NCBI GenBank assembly: GCA_963934295.1
Contig: CAWVXY010000003.1
Coordinates: forward strand, 62,001-126,000
Direction: 5' to 3'
Source: Seribacter sp963934295
Lineage (GTDB): Bacteria > Verrucomicrobiota > Verrucomicrobiia > Opitutales > Seribacteraceae
DNA length: 64,000 nucleotides
In this document: positions 34,480 to 43,143 of the stretch, piece after piece
How the letters are laid out: every line of letters starts with the position of its first letter
Position numbering within the stretch: the first letter of the stretch is position 1
The notes under the pieces: generated by a model
The model's input: the letters and a program-made list of their open reading frames with translations, nothing else
Databases searched by the model: none
Told to the model about the DNA's origin: nothing
Made by a program: the position numbers and the translations under genes

Positions 34480-34793
34480 CTCTTTATGATGCTGAAAATG
34501 TCGAATAATTACTAGAACAAAGAAACAAGTTTTAAAGATAAAATAATCTTATATTCTACAGCCAAAAGAATGCATCATGGAAACACCAAAAAAACCTAAC
34601 GAAAAATTAAGCTTGGCTATAAAATGAACTCATAAAATGATCCATAATTTGTATGTTAACCGCTTTTTGAATAAAAAAGCTGAAATCGACAAAGCCCAAC
34701 TATGAAAAAAGGGTTCATTACCCATTTCACGATTATTAAAGTCCCGTCAAGTTTTGACTTCCCTGCGGAGCTAGTTTTCGATTAAGTTCTCAT
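34480..34793. other. Non-coding region between the LRR lipoprotein and symporter genes
   Basis: 314 bp, AT-rich, between divergent genes. It should hold the promoters of both neighbours, but I cannot single one out with confidence. It contains a 16-codon reading frame at 34577 (no ribosome binding site) and an AT-only-looped hairpin GCTTTTT/AAAAAGC at 34662-34680. No RNA gene or operator is recognisable. Confidence 0.5.
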
Positions 34794-36884
34794 ATGAATA
34801 GCCTACTTTCGACTCAAGACCTCATTATTTTCTTTGGATCCCTGTTTGCCGTGATGGCATTTGGATTATGGTCAGGCAGGAAAGAGGAAAACTCCGAAGA
34901 TTATTTTCTTGCGGGCAAAAGCACCAGATGGTGGGGGGTGGCAGGATCGATTTTTGGATCCAATGTTTCAGCCAATCATATAGTGGGAATGATGGGGGTT
35001 GGCTTCGCGGTGGGTTTCGCACAAAGCCACTTTGAAATCACTGCAATTGCAGGTTTGCTTATGCTTTGTTATTTCTTCTTACCCGTCTACAGAAAACTAA
35101 ATGTTTATACTCTAAGTGATTATCTAAGCAAAAGATATGATGATAAAAGCAGAGTCAGTTATGCATTGATCATGGTTATCATCATGGTTGTCATCCAAAT
35201 GGTTCCAGGGTTTTACATCGGGTCACGCTCAATCAACCTTCTTTTACAGGGGGACACAGGAAGAAAGGCAGTAGCGGAGTCTGTGGTTGATAAGAATGGT
35301 ATTTTAACCGATATCAAAATTAATTTTGGCGGAGAAAAATATGGCTCAGTACCAAAAGTCAAAATTGGCGGAGAGATTAGAGAAGGTCTTACTTCCCAAC
35401 TCGAAAATGGTAGAATTGTTGGAGTTCATTTAAAAAATGAAATAGATGGTTTAAATCCTGGTGCACCTCTGCCCGTCTCTTTTATTGGCGGTAATATGAA
35501 CAACCCGGAACTCTCTCCCGGGGATGTTGAACCTATTTATTACAAGTTGGGTATTTTAATTATGGCTTTGGTAACGGGTGCATATGTTATTTTTGGCGGA
35601 TTGAAGGCGGTAATTATTACCGATGTCATTCAATCTGTCCTTCTACTTCTTGCCGGATTATTGGTTGCCTATGTAACTTTTTCTCAGCCCGAAATTGGAG
35701 GCTGGGCTAACCTCGTGGCGAGGGATTTAGGTAGTGAAGGGGTTGAAAGGCTCCACTTGTACAATGCTTCGAATCACGCATCCCTTCCATGGACTGGTGT
35801 CTTAACCGGACTGATGGTTTTACATTTTTACTATTGGGGAACCAATCAGTTTATTGTGCAACGAGCTCTTTCCGCTCGGACGGATAAAGAAGCCAGGATC
35901 GGTATATTAGCTGCCGGTTTTTTTAAATTACTTATACCTTTCTTTTCAATTGGAACAGGTATTGCCGCGTACTACCTTTTTAAGGACCGTAATCTTGAAG
36001 TGGCTCAGGATGCTGTGTTTATCAAATTGCTTACTGAATTAATTTCTCCGCTGGGTTATGGATTGGTCGGGTTAATTGCTGCTGGAATGATTGGAGCTAT
36101 TCTATCGAGCTTAGACTCAATGATGAATTCAGCCGCTACCATTATGACTTTTGATTTATACAAAAAGTTCATTAACCCCCAAGCAGATGATCGAAAATTA
36201 ATTTCCATTGGCCGAACATGGATTGTTGTTTTTATAATTTTTGCCGGAATTCTTACCATTTTTACAATGGATCCAAATTCTCAGGATAGTTTCTTTCTTC
36301 ATGTTGCAAAGCACCAGGGTAACCTCATAGCTGGTGTCGTTATTGCCTTCATGGTTGGCATGTTTTGGAAAGGTGCGACTGCGGCGGGCGGAGTTTCTGC
36401 TATTTTATCCGGAGTTGTCTTCAGCTACGGCATCCCTCCCCTCTATGCGTCGATCGCACAGGGTAATGCAGTTCTCATTGATCTTTTCGGAACCAAGCTT
36501 AATTTCATGCATGGTGCTTTTCTCTCTGCAATCCTAAGCCTCCTCGTTCACATCATTGTCAGTAAAAGGACCCAGGCTGATCCTGAAAAAGGAAAACTCA
36601 CTTGGATAGGACTTGGAATATTTACCTCAAAACAATTTATTGTTTTGGGAAAAACCCTGACGATTACTCTCCTGATATACGCTACTTTAGCGAGCTTGGT
36701 CGTACTTGAAACAATAAAGCCGGTACACGCTGCATGGGTTGGTTCTATATGGACCTTTCTTTGCTTTTTTCTTTCTGCTCGAGTAAAAGCTGCAGAAGAA
36801 GGGATCTCCGTTATTCGAGAAGATCGATTGTGGGCGGGCGGATTGGCTGGTTGTGCAATTTTTATGCTTTATTACTTTTTCTGA
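34794..36884 (+). CDS. Sodium:solute symporter (SSS family) with extracytoplasmic beta-repeat insert
   Basis: Sodium-coupled uptake protein of the SGLT/PutP family, 696 residues and about 14 membrane helices. Family features: SNVSANHIVGMMGVGFAVG in the first core helices, YTLSDYLSKRYDDKSR, GGLKAVIITDVIQS, YYWGTNQFIVQRALSAR, and SSLDSMMNSAATIMTFDLYK. Residues 153-250, between helices ending at about 150 and starting at 251, form a hydrophilic insert of two similar halves (VDKNGILTDIKINFGG and ENGRIVGVHLKN, each ending in a P-x-V-x-[IF]-x-G-G strand). Substrate unknown; sugars are common in this subgroup. It overlaps the flavoprotein gene by 13 nt tail to tail. Confidence 0.9.
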   Translation: MNSLLSTQDLIIFFGSLFAVMAFGLWSGRKEENSEDYFLAGKSTRWWGVAGSIFGSNVSANHIVGMMGVGFAVGFAQSHFEITAIAGLLMLCYFFLPVYRKLNVYTLSDYLSKRYDDKSRVSYALIMVIIMVVIQMVPGFYIGSRSINLLLQGDTGRKAVAESVVDKNGILTDIKINFGGEKYGSVPKVKIGGEIREGLTSQLENGRIVGVHLKNEIDGLNPGAPLPVSFIGGNMNNPELSPGDVEPIYYKLGILIMALVTGAYVIFGGLKAVIITDVIQSVLLLLAGLLVAYVTFSQPEIGGWANLVARDLGSEGVERLHLYNASNHASLPWTGVLTGLMVLHFYYWGTNQFIVQRALSARTDKEARIGILAAGFFKLLIPFFSIGTGIAAYYLFKDRNLEVAQDAVFIKLLTELISPLGYGLVGLIAAGMIGAILSSLDSMMNSAATIMTFDLYKKFINPQADDRKLISIGRTWIVVFIIFAGILTIFTMDPNSQDSFFLHVAKHQGNLIAGVVIAFMVGMFWKGATAAGGVSAILSGVVFSYGIPPLYASIAQGNAVLIDLFGTKLNFMHGAFLSAILSLLVHIIVSKRTQADPEKGKLTWIGLGIFTSKQFIVLGKTLTITLLIYATLASLVVLETIKPVHAAWVGSIWTFLCFFLSARVKAAEEGISVIREDRLWAGGLAGCAIFMLYYFF

Positions 36885-38275
36885 TCGGGAAGTATAATTT
36901 CCTCTGCAAGATCTTCCAACGGGTAAGTCCAAATTTCTGATAGAGTGGGATGATACCAATCCGCATTTAATAAATCATGAACCGTGGCTTTTAAACCTAC
37001 GGCAATGGAAAGGGAATGAATTAATTCCCCTGCATCTTTACCCACGCATTCTGCCCCTAGGACTACTCCCGTTTTCTTATCAGCATGAACCGCAACATAC
37101 CCGTGTTTTGCATCCATAAGAATGGACTTTCCATGATCGTCAAAAGGAAAAGATGCCGATAAAAAATCGATCTTCCTTTTCTTTAATTCGGACGGATTCA
37201 AGCCCACAATTGCAAGCTGAGGATCAGTAAATACCACTGAGAGCAGGCAATCATATTGCATCGGCCTTACCTTTTTTCCCATTGCATGTAATGCAGCTGT
37301 TTCGCCCTGCTTTATAGCGATATGTACAATTTCATGAGGACCTGCACAATCACCAGCCGCGTAAAATTCTGGACGGGATGTTTGCTGAAAGGAGTTGGTT
37401 TGAATATGCCCAGTGGGTAAAAGATTAACTCCCACATTTTCCAAGTTTAAAGAATGGGTTGCCGGTTCTCGCCCAAGGGCTAAAAATAAAAAGGATGTTT
37501 GGATCTTTTTCTCCTCCCCCTCGTGCTCGTAAGTGACCTCAACATATTCTTTATCGATTTGAGAAAAGCTCCTAAAATTAACTCCGAGTTGCAACGCAAG
37601 CCCCTCTAATTCCAAAGCATTTTCCAATGTTCGAGAAGCTTCATGTGGAAACTCCTTTAGCAAACGCGGGCTTCTCTGTAAAAGAGTCACCCGGGATCCT
37701 ATACGAGAAAGAAACTGAGCTAGTTCGCAGGCAACTACCCCTCCTCCTAAAACAACGCATTCGGATGGTACAGCTTCCAAGTCAAGAACATCATCGCTTG
37801 TTTTGTAATCAACCCCCGATAGCCCGGGCAGGTTTGGGACCTTAACCTGAGAACCAGTGGATATTAAAATTTTAGCTGAACGAAGGATTGTTCCATCACT
37901 TAATTGAACGCTTTGCCCATCAACAAATTGGCCATGAGAACGAAAAAGGGAAAATCGACCATCCTCCAGTTGTTCTTTCCGATAATCTGCAAACTCCGCA
38001 ATCACTTCTTTTTTCCGAGCATGCATCGCCTCAATATTTGCCCGAGGTTTTTCTCCAACAAATCCAAATGTGCTCCCTTTTTGAGCAAGATGTAACATTT
38101 CTGCTGAGTAAATAAGGGTTTTGGATGGCATACAGCCTCTTAGAATACATAAACCACCCAACTCATCAGCTCCGTCAACCAAAGCTACCGAACCACCATG
38201 TTCATGAATAGTTCGGGCTGCGGCATAACCGGCACTTCCACCACCAAGTACGATAAAATCAAAATTTTGCTCCAT
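36872..38275 (-). CDS. Dihydrolipoamide-dehydrogenase-like flavoprotein disulfide reductase
   Basis: A 467-residue class I pyridine nucleotide-disulfide oxidoreductase. FAD-binding FIVLGGGSAGYAAART; redox disulfide GGLCILRGCMPSKTL (CX4C); second dinucleotide site VVLGGGVVACELAQFLSRIG; FAD motif YAAGDCAG; and a C-terminal dimer domain with the active-site His-Glu pair in YHPTLSEIW. All catalytic parts are present. Lipoamide dehydrogenase is possible, but the neighbours are not 2-oxoacid dehydrogenase genes, and CILRGC differs from the usual CLNVGC of Lpd, so a mercuric-reductase-like or other specificity cannot be excluded. Divergent from the transglutaminase-like gene. Confidence 0.87.
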   Translation of the reverse strand: MEQNFDFIVLGGGSAGYAAARTIHEHGGSVALVDGADELGGLCILRGCMPSKTLIYSAEMLHLAQKGSTFGFVGEKPRANIEAMHARKKEVIAEFADYRKEQLEDGRFSLFRSHGQFVDGQSVQLSDGTILRSAKILISTGSQVKVPNLPGLSGVDYKTSDDVLDLEAVPSECVVLGGGVVACELAQFLSRIGSRVTLLQRSPRLLKEFPHEASRTLENALELEGLALQLGVNFRSFSQIDKEYVEVTYEHEGEEKKIQTSFLFLALGREPATHSLNLENVGVNLLPTGHIQTNSFQQTSRPEFYAAGDCAGPHEIVHIAIKQGETAALHAMGKKVRPMQYDCLLSVVFTDPQLAIVGLNPSELKKRKIDFLSASFPFDDHGKSILMDAKHGYVAVHADKKTGVVLGAECVGKDAGELIHSLSIAVGLKATVHDLLNADWYHPTLSEIWTYPLEDLAEEIILPDQKK

Positions 38276-38341
38276 AGTTATAAGATTGTTATCTCGACAC
38301 TTAAAAGAAAGACCGACAAGTTGTCCAACATATCAAATACG

Positions 38342-39898
38342 ATGTATTTATTTCATCATTTAGCATATTTCATACCTTATAAATACCGGTTATGGCATTT
38401 CATATCTCTTCTTTTTGTCAGTTATTTATTGACTGCACAAAAGGTTCCCGCACAGGAAAATGGAAATAAGAATTCATTTAAAGAACTTGATAGGTGGTAT
38501 GAAGTGTTTCTCGGCGAATCCAAGGTCGGATACTCCCATTCAACCATGAAGTTGGAAAAAGGAGAAGTCATATCCAAGAGTACTTTTGTAATGTCAGTTA
38601 GGCGTGCAGGAGTTTTAATTGAAATCAAATCTATGGAAAGTACTAGAGAAATGCTCTCCGGAGAAATAATCAGCTTTTCTGGAAAAATGGAAATGGCGGG
38701 TGTACCTGTAACCAAAAACGGATGGGTGCAAGGAAATGAGATTGTGATTAAAGAAAAACAATTTTTTCGGGAGAACGAAACACGCCACCCACTTGACCCG
38801 GAAGGAAAAATGACATGGGGGTTAATGAAAGCATTGAGAGAAAATAATTTTAAGGAAAAAGGTAGGGAATTTGAAACCAAGGTATATTCAGCTGACTTTG
38901 GAATGGCTTCGCCAACCAAAGCAAGGATTAAAACAATGGGAGAAACAGAGGTTTCCATTTTAGGGCAAAATCAGAAAGTTTTCCAAACAGAGATTTCTAT
39001 GGCCACGAGCGTTGGAAAAATTAAAACACAGAGTTGGCTTGATGCTTGGGGGTTTGCAGTAAAAACGAAAATACAACTGGGAGGACTTCCTGTGGAAATT
39101 AAACAAAGTAATAAATTCGAAGCAAAGCAGAGCCCAGAATCAAAGGAATTCCTTCTTAACTCTCTTATTTACCTGAAAAAAGAAATCCCTTCAAATGCCC
39201 AATCTGTTAAATTCAAAATGGAATTGACTAAAGGACAGCTAAGCCAACCCCTTTACCAAAGTGAACTCCAAAAGGTAACTAAATTGGATGACAAAAATTT
39301 GATTATCGAAATTAAGGCTGAAAAGTGGGGTAAAGACACGGTCAGAATAAAAAAAGAATTCAAAACCGCTCAAGAATTCAAAACCGCAAACCTAATGATT
39401 GATTCAGATAATCCATTAATCCGTCAACTCGCTCAAAACGCAGGGAAGGGTTCTAAAAATATAATCGAACTATCGGAAAAACTTTTCTTTTTTGCTCAAA
39501 AATACTTAATTTATAAAAACTTTAAAGTAGGTTTTGCGTCCGCAACAGAAACCGCAAAAAAAAGAGAAGGTGATTGTACTGAACACGCAGTCTTTCTTGC
39601 AGCATTAGGTAGAGCTATGGGCATTCCAACTAGAGTTGCATCCGGTATTGCCTATCTTAAAAGTTTCAAAGGGAAAAAAAATGTTATGGGTTTTCATATG
39701 TGGACCGAATTTCACTTAAGAGGAAAGTGGATGCGCTTGGACTCGGCTTTGGGAAAAATCGGGACTCATGCTGACCGGATTACTCTATCCGTTACATCGC
39801 TCAACCAAGAAAGCTTAACGCAACTCGGGCTTGGGATTGCGGAAATGATTGGTAACGTAAAATTAATAATTTATAACATTGAAATTAATAATGGTTGA
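38342..39898 (+). CDS. Secreted transglutaminase-like (cysteine protease fold) protein
   Basis: A 518-residue protein from the ATG at 38342, which starts a signal-like segment (RLWHFISLLFVSYLLTAQKVPA); the open frame back to 38198 would overlap the divergent neighbour. The first 300 residues form a beta-rich region (WYEVFLGESKVGYSHSTMKL) seen in front of bacterial transglutaminase-like domains. The catalytic triad is visible: Cys in REGDCTEHAVFLAALGRAMG, His in GFHMWTEFHL, Asp in MRLDSAL. It could be a peptidase or cross-linking enzyme acting outside the cytoplasm; substrate unknown. Confidence 0.85.
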   Translation: MYLFHHLAYFIPYKYRLWHFISLLFVSYLLTAQKVPAQENGNKNSFKELDRWYEVFLGESKVGYSHSTMKLEKGEVISKSTFVMSVRRAGVLIEIKSMESTREMLSGEIISFSGKMEMAGVPVTKNGWVQGNEIVIKEKQFFRENETRHPLDPEGKMTWGLMKALRENNFKEKGREFETKVYSADFGMASPTKARIKTMGETEVSILGQNQKVFQTEISMATSVGKIKTQSWLDAWGFAVKTKIQLGGLPVEIKQSNKFEAKQSPESKEFLLNSLIYLKKEIPSNAQSVKFKMELTKGQLSQPLYQSELQKVTKLDDKNLIIEIKAEKWGKDTVRIKKEFKTAQEFKTANLMIDSDNPLIRQLAQNAGKGSKNIIELSEKLFFFAQKYLIYKNFKVGFASATETAKKREGDCTEHAVFLAALGRAMGIPTRVASGIAYLKSFKGKKNVMGFHMWTEFHLRGKWMRLDSALGKIGTHADRITLSVTSLNQESLTQLGLGIAEMIGNVKLIIYNIEINNG

Positions 39899-40001
39899 AT
39901 TATGAATGATAAATTACGCTTAAAACAAAATTGCCAAATATTTGATGGACGAATTTATTTGATCCCTTTATATTATTAATCGATGATAATTACTATATCC
40001 C

Positions 40002-41126
40002 ATGATTAGATTACAAGAATATGCTGAAGGAGACATCGTTTTAAACGATGGCGAATTAGGCAAAGGTTTCTGTATCTTGGAGTCCGGAGCATTAGAAGTT
40101 GTTCGCGAAGGAAAAACCCTCAGCGAAATTGATCAACCTGGCTCAATCTTTGGCGAACTCAGCGAAATTTTGGGCTTAAAACGGGACGCTGTTATTAAAG
40201 CTAAGTCTCCGGCTAAAGTTAGACATGTGGAAGAAAGCATTGAGGATATAGTATCCAAAAACCCTAAAGTTTCCGTTAAATTAATTCGTACATTAGGACG
40301 CCGTCTTTACAGAATGAATCGGTTAGCAACCAAGGAAATGTCCGCGAATGAAACCATTTCTTCAGCAACCACCGAATCAATTGTCAAAATTCTCGTAGTG
40401 GATGATAAGCCAAATATTGTAAAACAACTAACCGATATTTTCGCAAAAAATGATTGGGTTGTGCAAAGTACTCCCAACGAAGCAGGTGCTTTGAAGATTT
40501 GTGAAAGCTCCTCCTTTTCAGCCATCTTGATAAGCATGGCATTAGAGAACGATACCGCGGTTGATTTACGCAGGAAGCTCAAAACCAATCATAATGTCCT
40601 GAACACTCCTGTAATCGGAATGATTGTCCAAGGCGATGAATCAGCCCAAAAGAAAGCTCTAAACTCAGGCTTTGCAGATTGTATTACCAAGCCATTCAAT
40701 CCAAATAAAACTGACGCAGTAATGTTTAAGGTTATGGATTTGGATTCCTCGGCCAGATATTTTAAATTCATTGAAGATTTCCTTTTCTTCAAATTACCGC
40801 CGGAATTATCTCCCTTTGTTATTAATGACATCAAAGAAAATATGGATAATCGAATTCGGAACACCATAAACGAGGGGATTTTAAAATTAATTATAGATGT
40901 CTCGGGATTAGAGGAAGTCGGAGAAGAAGCCATTGAAGTGGTTGGAGAATTTGCCGAAAAAATTGATGACATGAAACTTCCAATGAGAGGTGCAATTATT
41001 GCAACTGGTGAAGAAGCCGAAATGTGGAACAATCTAGATGGTTGTGAAGAATGGGGAATTTGCGAAGATATTGAGAGTGCAAAAGAACATTTGGAAAAAG
41101 ATCCTGAAGAAGAAGACGAAGAATAG
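40002..41126 (+). CDS. cNMP-binding - pseudo-receiver - STAS three-domain signalling protein
   Basis: 374 residues with no output enzyme or DNA-binding domain. Residues 5-110: cyclic-nucleotide-binding fold (EGDIVLNDGELGKGFCILESG, GSIFGELSEI). Residues 128-245: receiver fold (KILVVDDKPN, CITKPFNP), where Asp134/Asp135 and the Lys remain, but the phosphoacceptor Asp is Ser178 (SAILISMALEND) and the switch Thr is Ile. Residues 250-360: STAS-like domain (LKLIIDVSGLEEVGEEAIEVV). It is probably a cytoplasmic adaptor in a partner-switching pathway. No partner kinase or phosphatase is adjacent. The nearest signalling genes, the Hanks kinase and rpoN, are 30 kb away. Confidence 0.82.
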   Translation: MIRLQEYAEGDIVLNDGELGKGFCILESGALEVVREGKTLSEIDQPGSIFGELSEILGLKRDAVIKAKSPAKVRHVEESIEDIVSKNPKVSVKLIRTLGRRLYRMNRLATKEMSANETISSATTESIVKILVVDDKPNIVKQLTDIFAKNDWVVQSTPNEAGALKICESSSFSAILISMALENDTAVDLRRKLKTNHNVLNTPVIGMIVQGDESAQKKALNSGFADCITKPFNPNKTDAVMFKVMDLDSSARYFKFIEDFLFFKLPPELSPFVINDIKENMDNRIRNTINEGILKLIIDVSGLEEVGEEAIEVVGEFAEKIDDMKLPMRGAIIATGEEAEMWNNLDGCEEWGICEDIESAKEHLEKDPEEEDEE

Positions 41127-41184
41127 ATCTTTTCCTTCCCACCTTTTCTTTACTTAATTACAAACTTAATCTTTTCTTCCAGTT

Positions 41185-42102
41185 GTGCAGGATGAACAAG
41201 CAGAACAGGTAAAAAAGAGTCTTTTGGCTTTGCAAGAAAGCCTTCGGATTAAACTGTTTGATACTGATTCCAAAATTCAATGCAAACAGGATCAATGGAC
41301 GAGAAACGAAGGAGGTGGGGGCAAAACTTTAGCATTTACAAAAGGTGAATTCATAGAAAAAGGAGGAATAAATTTCTCGGATGTCTCGGGGGAGAAACTG
41401 CCCAAAACCGCTACTCAAAATCGACCTGAATTGGAAGGTGCATCATTTCGAGGCATGGGCGTTTCAGTTGTTTTTCATCCCGACAATCCATACATACCGA
41501 CCACACATGCAAATGTTCGATATTTCGAAGCCAAAAAAGATAACATCCCACTTAGTTGGTGGTTTGGGGGCGGATTTGACTTAACACCCTACTATCCATT
41601 TAAGGAAGATGTAGTTGAATGGCATCAGTACGCCCGTAACGCATGTACCCCTTTTGGAAATAGCTTATATCCGAAGCTTAAAAACTGGTGCGATGAATAC
41701 TTCCACCTACCACACCGTAATGAATCGAGAGGAGTAGGAGGTATTTTCTTTGACGATTTCTGCGAAGGAGGGTTCGATCAAAGTTTCTCCTTTATGAAAA
41801 CAGTCGGAGAAACTTTTCAAAATGCCTATTTCTCTATTTTAGAGAAAAGAAAATCAATTTCCTTTTCTCAGAAAGAAAAAGAATTCCAAAAATATAGAAG
41901 AGGAAGATATGCCGAGTTTAATTTGGTATATGATCGCGGTACTCATTTTGGGCTTCAATCAAAAGGGAGAACCGAATCGATTTTAATGTCTATGCCTCCT
42001 GAAGTCGCTTGGACCTATGGATGGGAACCAAAACCAGGATCACCCGAAGAAAATCTCTACAAAAACTATCTGCAACCAAAGGATTGGTTGGAACTTGAAT
42101 GA
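41185..42102 (+). CDS. hemF: Oxygen-dependent coproporphyrinogen III oxidase
   Basis: Aerobic haem pathway enzyme converting coproporphyrinogen III to protoporphyrinogen IX. 305 residues, GTG start. Signature stretches: GASFRGMGVSVVFHPDNPYI, PTTHANVRYFEA (catalytic His), WWFGGGFDLTPYYPF, GVGGIFFDDF, and FQKYRRGRYAEFNLVYDRGT. It overlaps hemE by 4 nt (ATGA), so translation is coupled. Its presence indicates an aerobic lifestyle. No hemN is in the window. Confidence 0.97.
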   Translation: MQDEQAEQVKKSLLALQESLRIKLFDTDSKIQCKQDQWTRNEGGGGKTLAFTKGEFIEKGGINFSDVSGEKLPKTATQNRPELEGASFRGMGVSVVFHPDNPYIPTTHANVRYFEAKKDNIPLSWWFGGGFDLTPYYPFKEDVVEWHQYARNACTPFGNSLYPKLKNWCDEYFHLPHRNESRGVGGIFFDDFCEGGFDQSFSFMKTVGETFQNAYFSILEKRKSISFSQKEKEFQKYRRGRYAEFNLVYDRGTHFGLQSKGRTESILMSMPPEVAWTYGWEPKPGSPEENLYKNYLQPKDWLELE

Positions 42103-43133
42103 ACTCTAGGAAAAAAATCAAACTTGCATTGAGCAACCAAAATGTGGGACGACCTCCCGTTTGGGTAATGAGACAAGCTGGCCGATATTTACCTGAATAC
42201 AGAGCCTTAAGAAAAAAATATAGCTTTGTGGAGATGGTAAAATCTCCTGAGCTTGCAGTTGAAGTATCCCTTCAACCACTACGAAGATTTGCCTTAGATG
42301 CTGCGATTGTGTTTAGCGATATTTTAGTTGTTCCAGAAGCAATGGGTCAACCATACCACTTTCGCGAGAAAGGAGGAATTGGAATGGATTACAGCTTGGA
42401 TTCCGAAAATTGCCTAAAGAAATTAAATACTTCTGAAGCTGTCGAAAAACTTTTTTATGTTTCAGAAGCCCTCCTGCTACTGAGAAAAGAATTAGGCGAT
42501 ACTAAAGCCATGCTGGGTTTTTGTGGATCTCCATGGACTCTTGCCTGCTATATGATTGATGGAGGCTCCTCTCCCAATTTTCCCAAAACCGTAAAGTGGG
42601 CACAAAACTCGCCCAATTCCTTTGCTAAATTAATGGAAAAATTAACAGAAGTCTTAATAGGTTATGTTCGCGAACAGGCAAGATCAGGTATTGATGCCTT
42701 ACAAATCTTTGATAGTTGGAATGCATTGTGTCCAGACTCCCACCTGCAAGAATGGTCGCTCAAATGGATTGATCAAATTGCGAATGAAGTATCATCAATC
42801 GTCCCGGTTATTCTTTATGCCAAAACTCCCAGCCAACGCCTTAACTTGCTTTCAAATTGTAAAGTTTCCGGTATTAGTATTGATAATGAAACCGATTTAA
42901 AATTTGCCCGAACCACCCTGCCCTCACATTTTACGCTTCAAGGAAATCTGGACCCAGCACTCATGGAGACAGATGAGGTAACAGTTCGAAAAACAACCCA
43001 AGAACTCTTAAATAGAATGAAAGGAGACAAAGGACATATACTCAATTTAGGCCATGGCATTCGACCTCAGGCAAAAATTGAATGCATGAAATCACTTGTC
43101 AACACGGTCTTGGAATATCCTGAAAAGGAATAA
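42099..43133 (+). CDS. hemE: Uroporphyrinogen decarboxylase
   Basis: Decarboxylates uroporphyrinogen III to coproporphyrinogen III, the step before HemF. 344 residues, normal. The family N-terminal signature VWVMRQAGRYLPEYRALR and the catalytic Asp in AAIVFSDILVVPEAMG are intact, as are GFCGSPWTLACYMIDGG and the C-terminal HILNLGHGIRP. Two-gene operon with hemF, gene order against pathway order. It converges with lpxK with 10 nt between stops. Confidence 0.97.
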   Translation: MNSRKKIKLALSNQNVGRPPVWVMRQAGRYLPEYRALRKKYSFVEMVKSPELAVEVSLQPLRRFALDAAIVFSDILVVPEAMGQPYHFREKGGIGMDYSLDSENCLKKLNTSEAVEKLFYVSEALLLLRKELGDTKAMLGFCGSPWTLACYMIDGGSSPNFPKTVKWAQNSPNSFAKLMEKLTEVLIGYVREQARSGIDALQIFDSWNALCPDSHLQEWSLKWIDQIANEVSSIVPVILYAKTPSQRLNLLSNCKVSGISIDNETDLKFARTTLPSHFTLQGNLDPALMETDEVTVRKTTQELLNRMKGDKGHILNLGHGIRPQAKIECMKSLVNTVLEYPEKE

Positions 43134-43143
43134 AAATTGAGAT

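Noticed and set aside
34577..34627. 16-codon reading frame in the gap before the symporter
   Set aside because: Too short, no ribosome binding site, no similarity that I can recognise.
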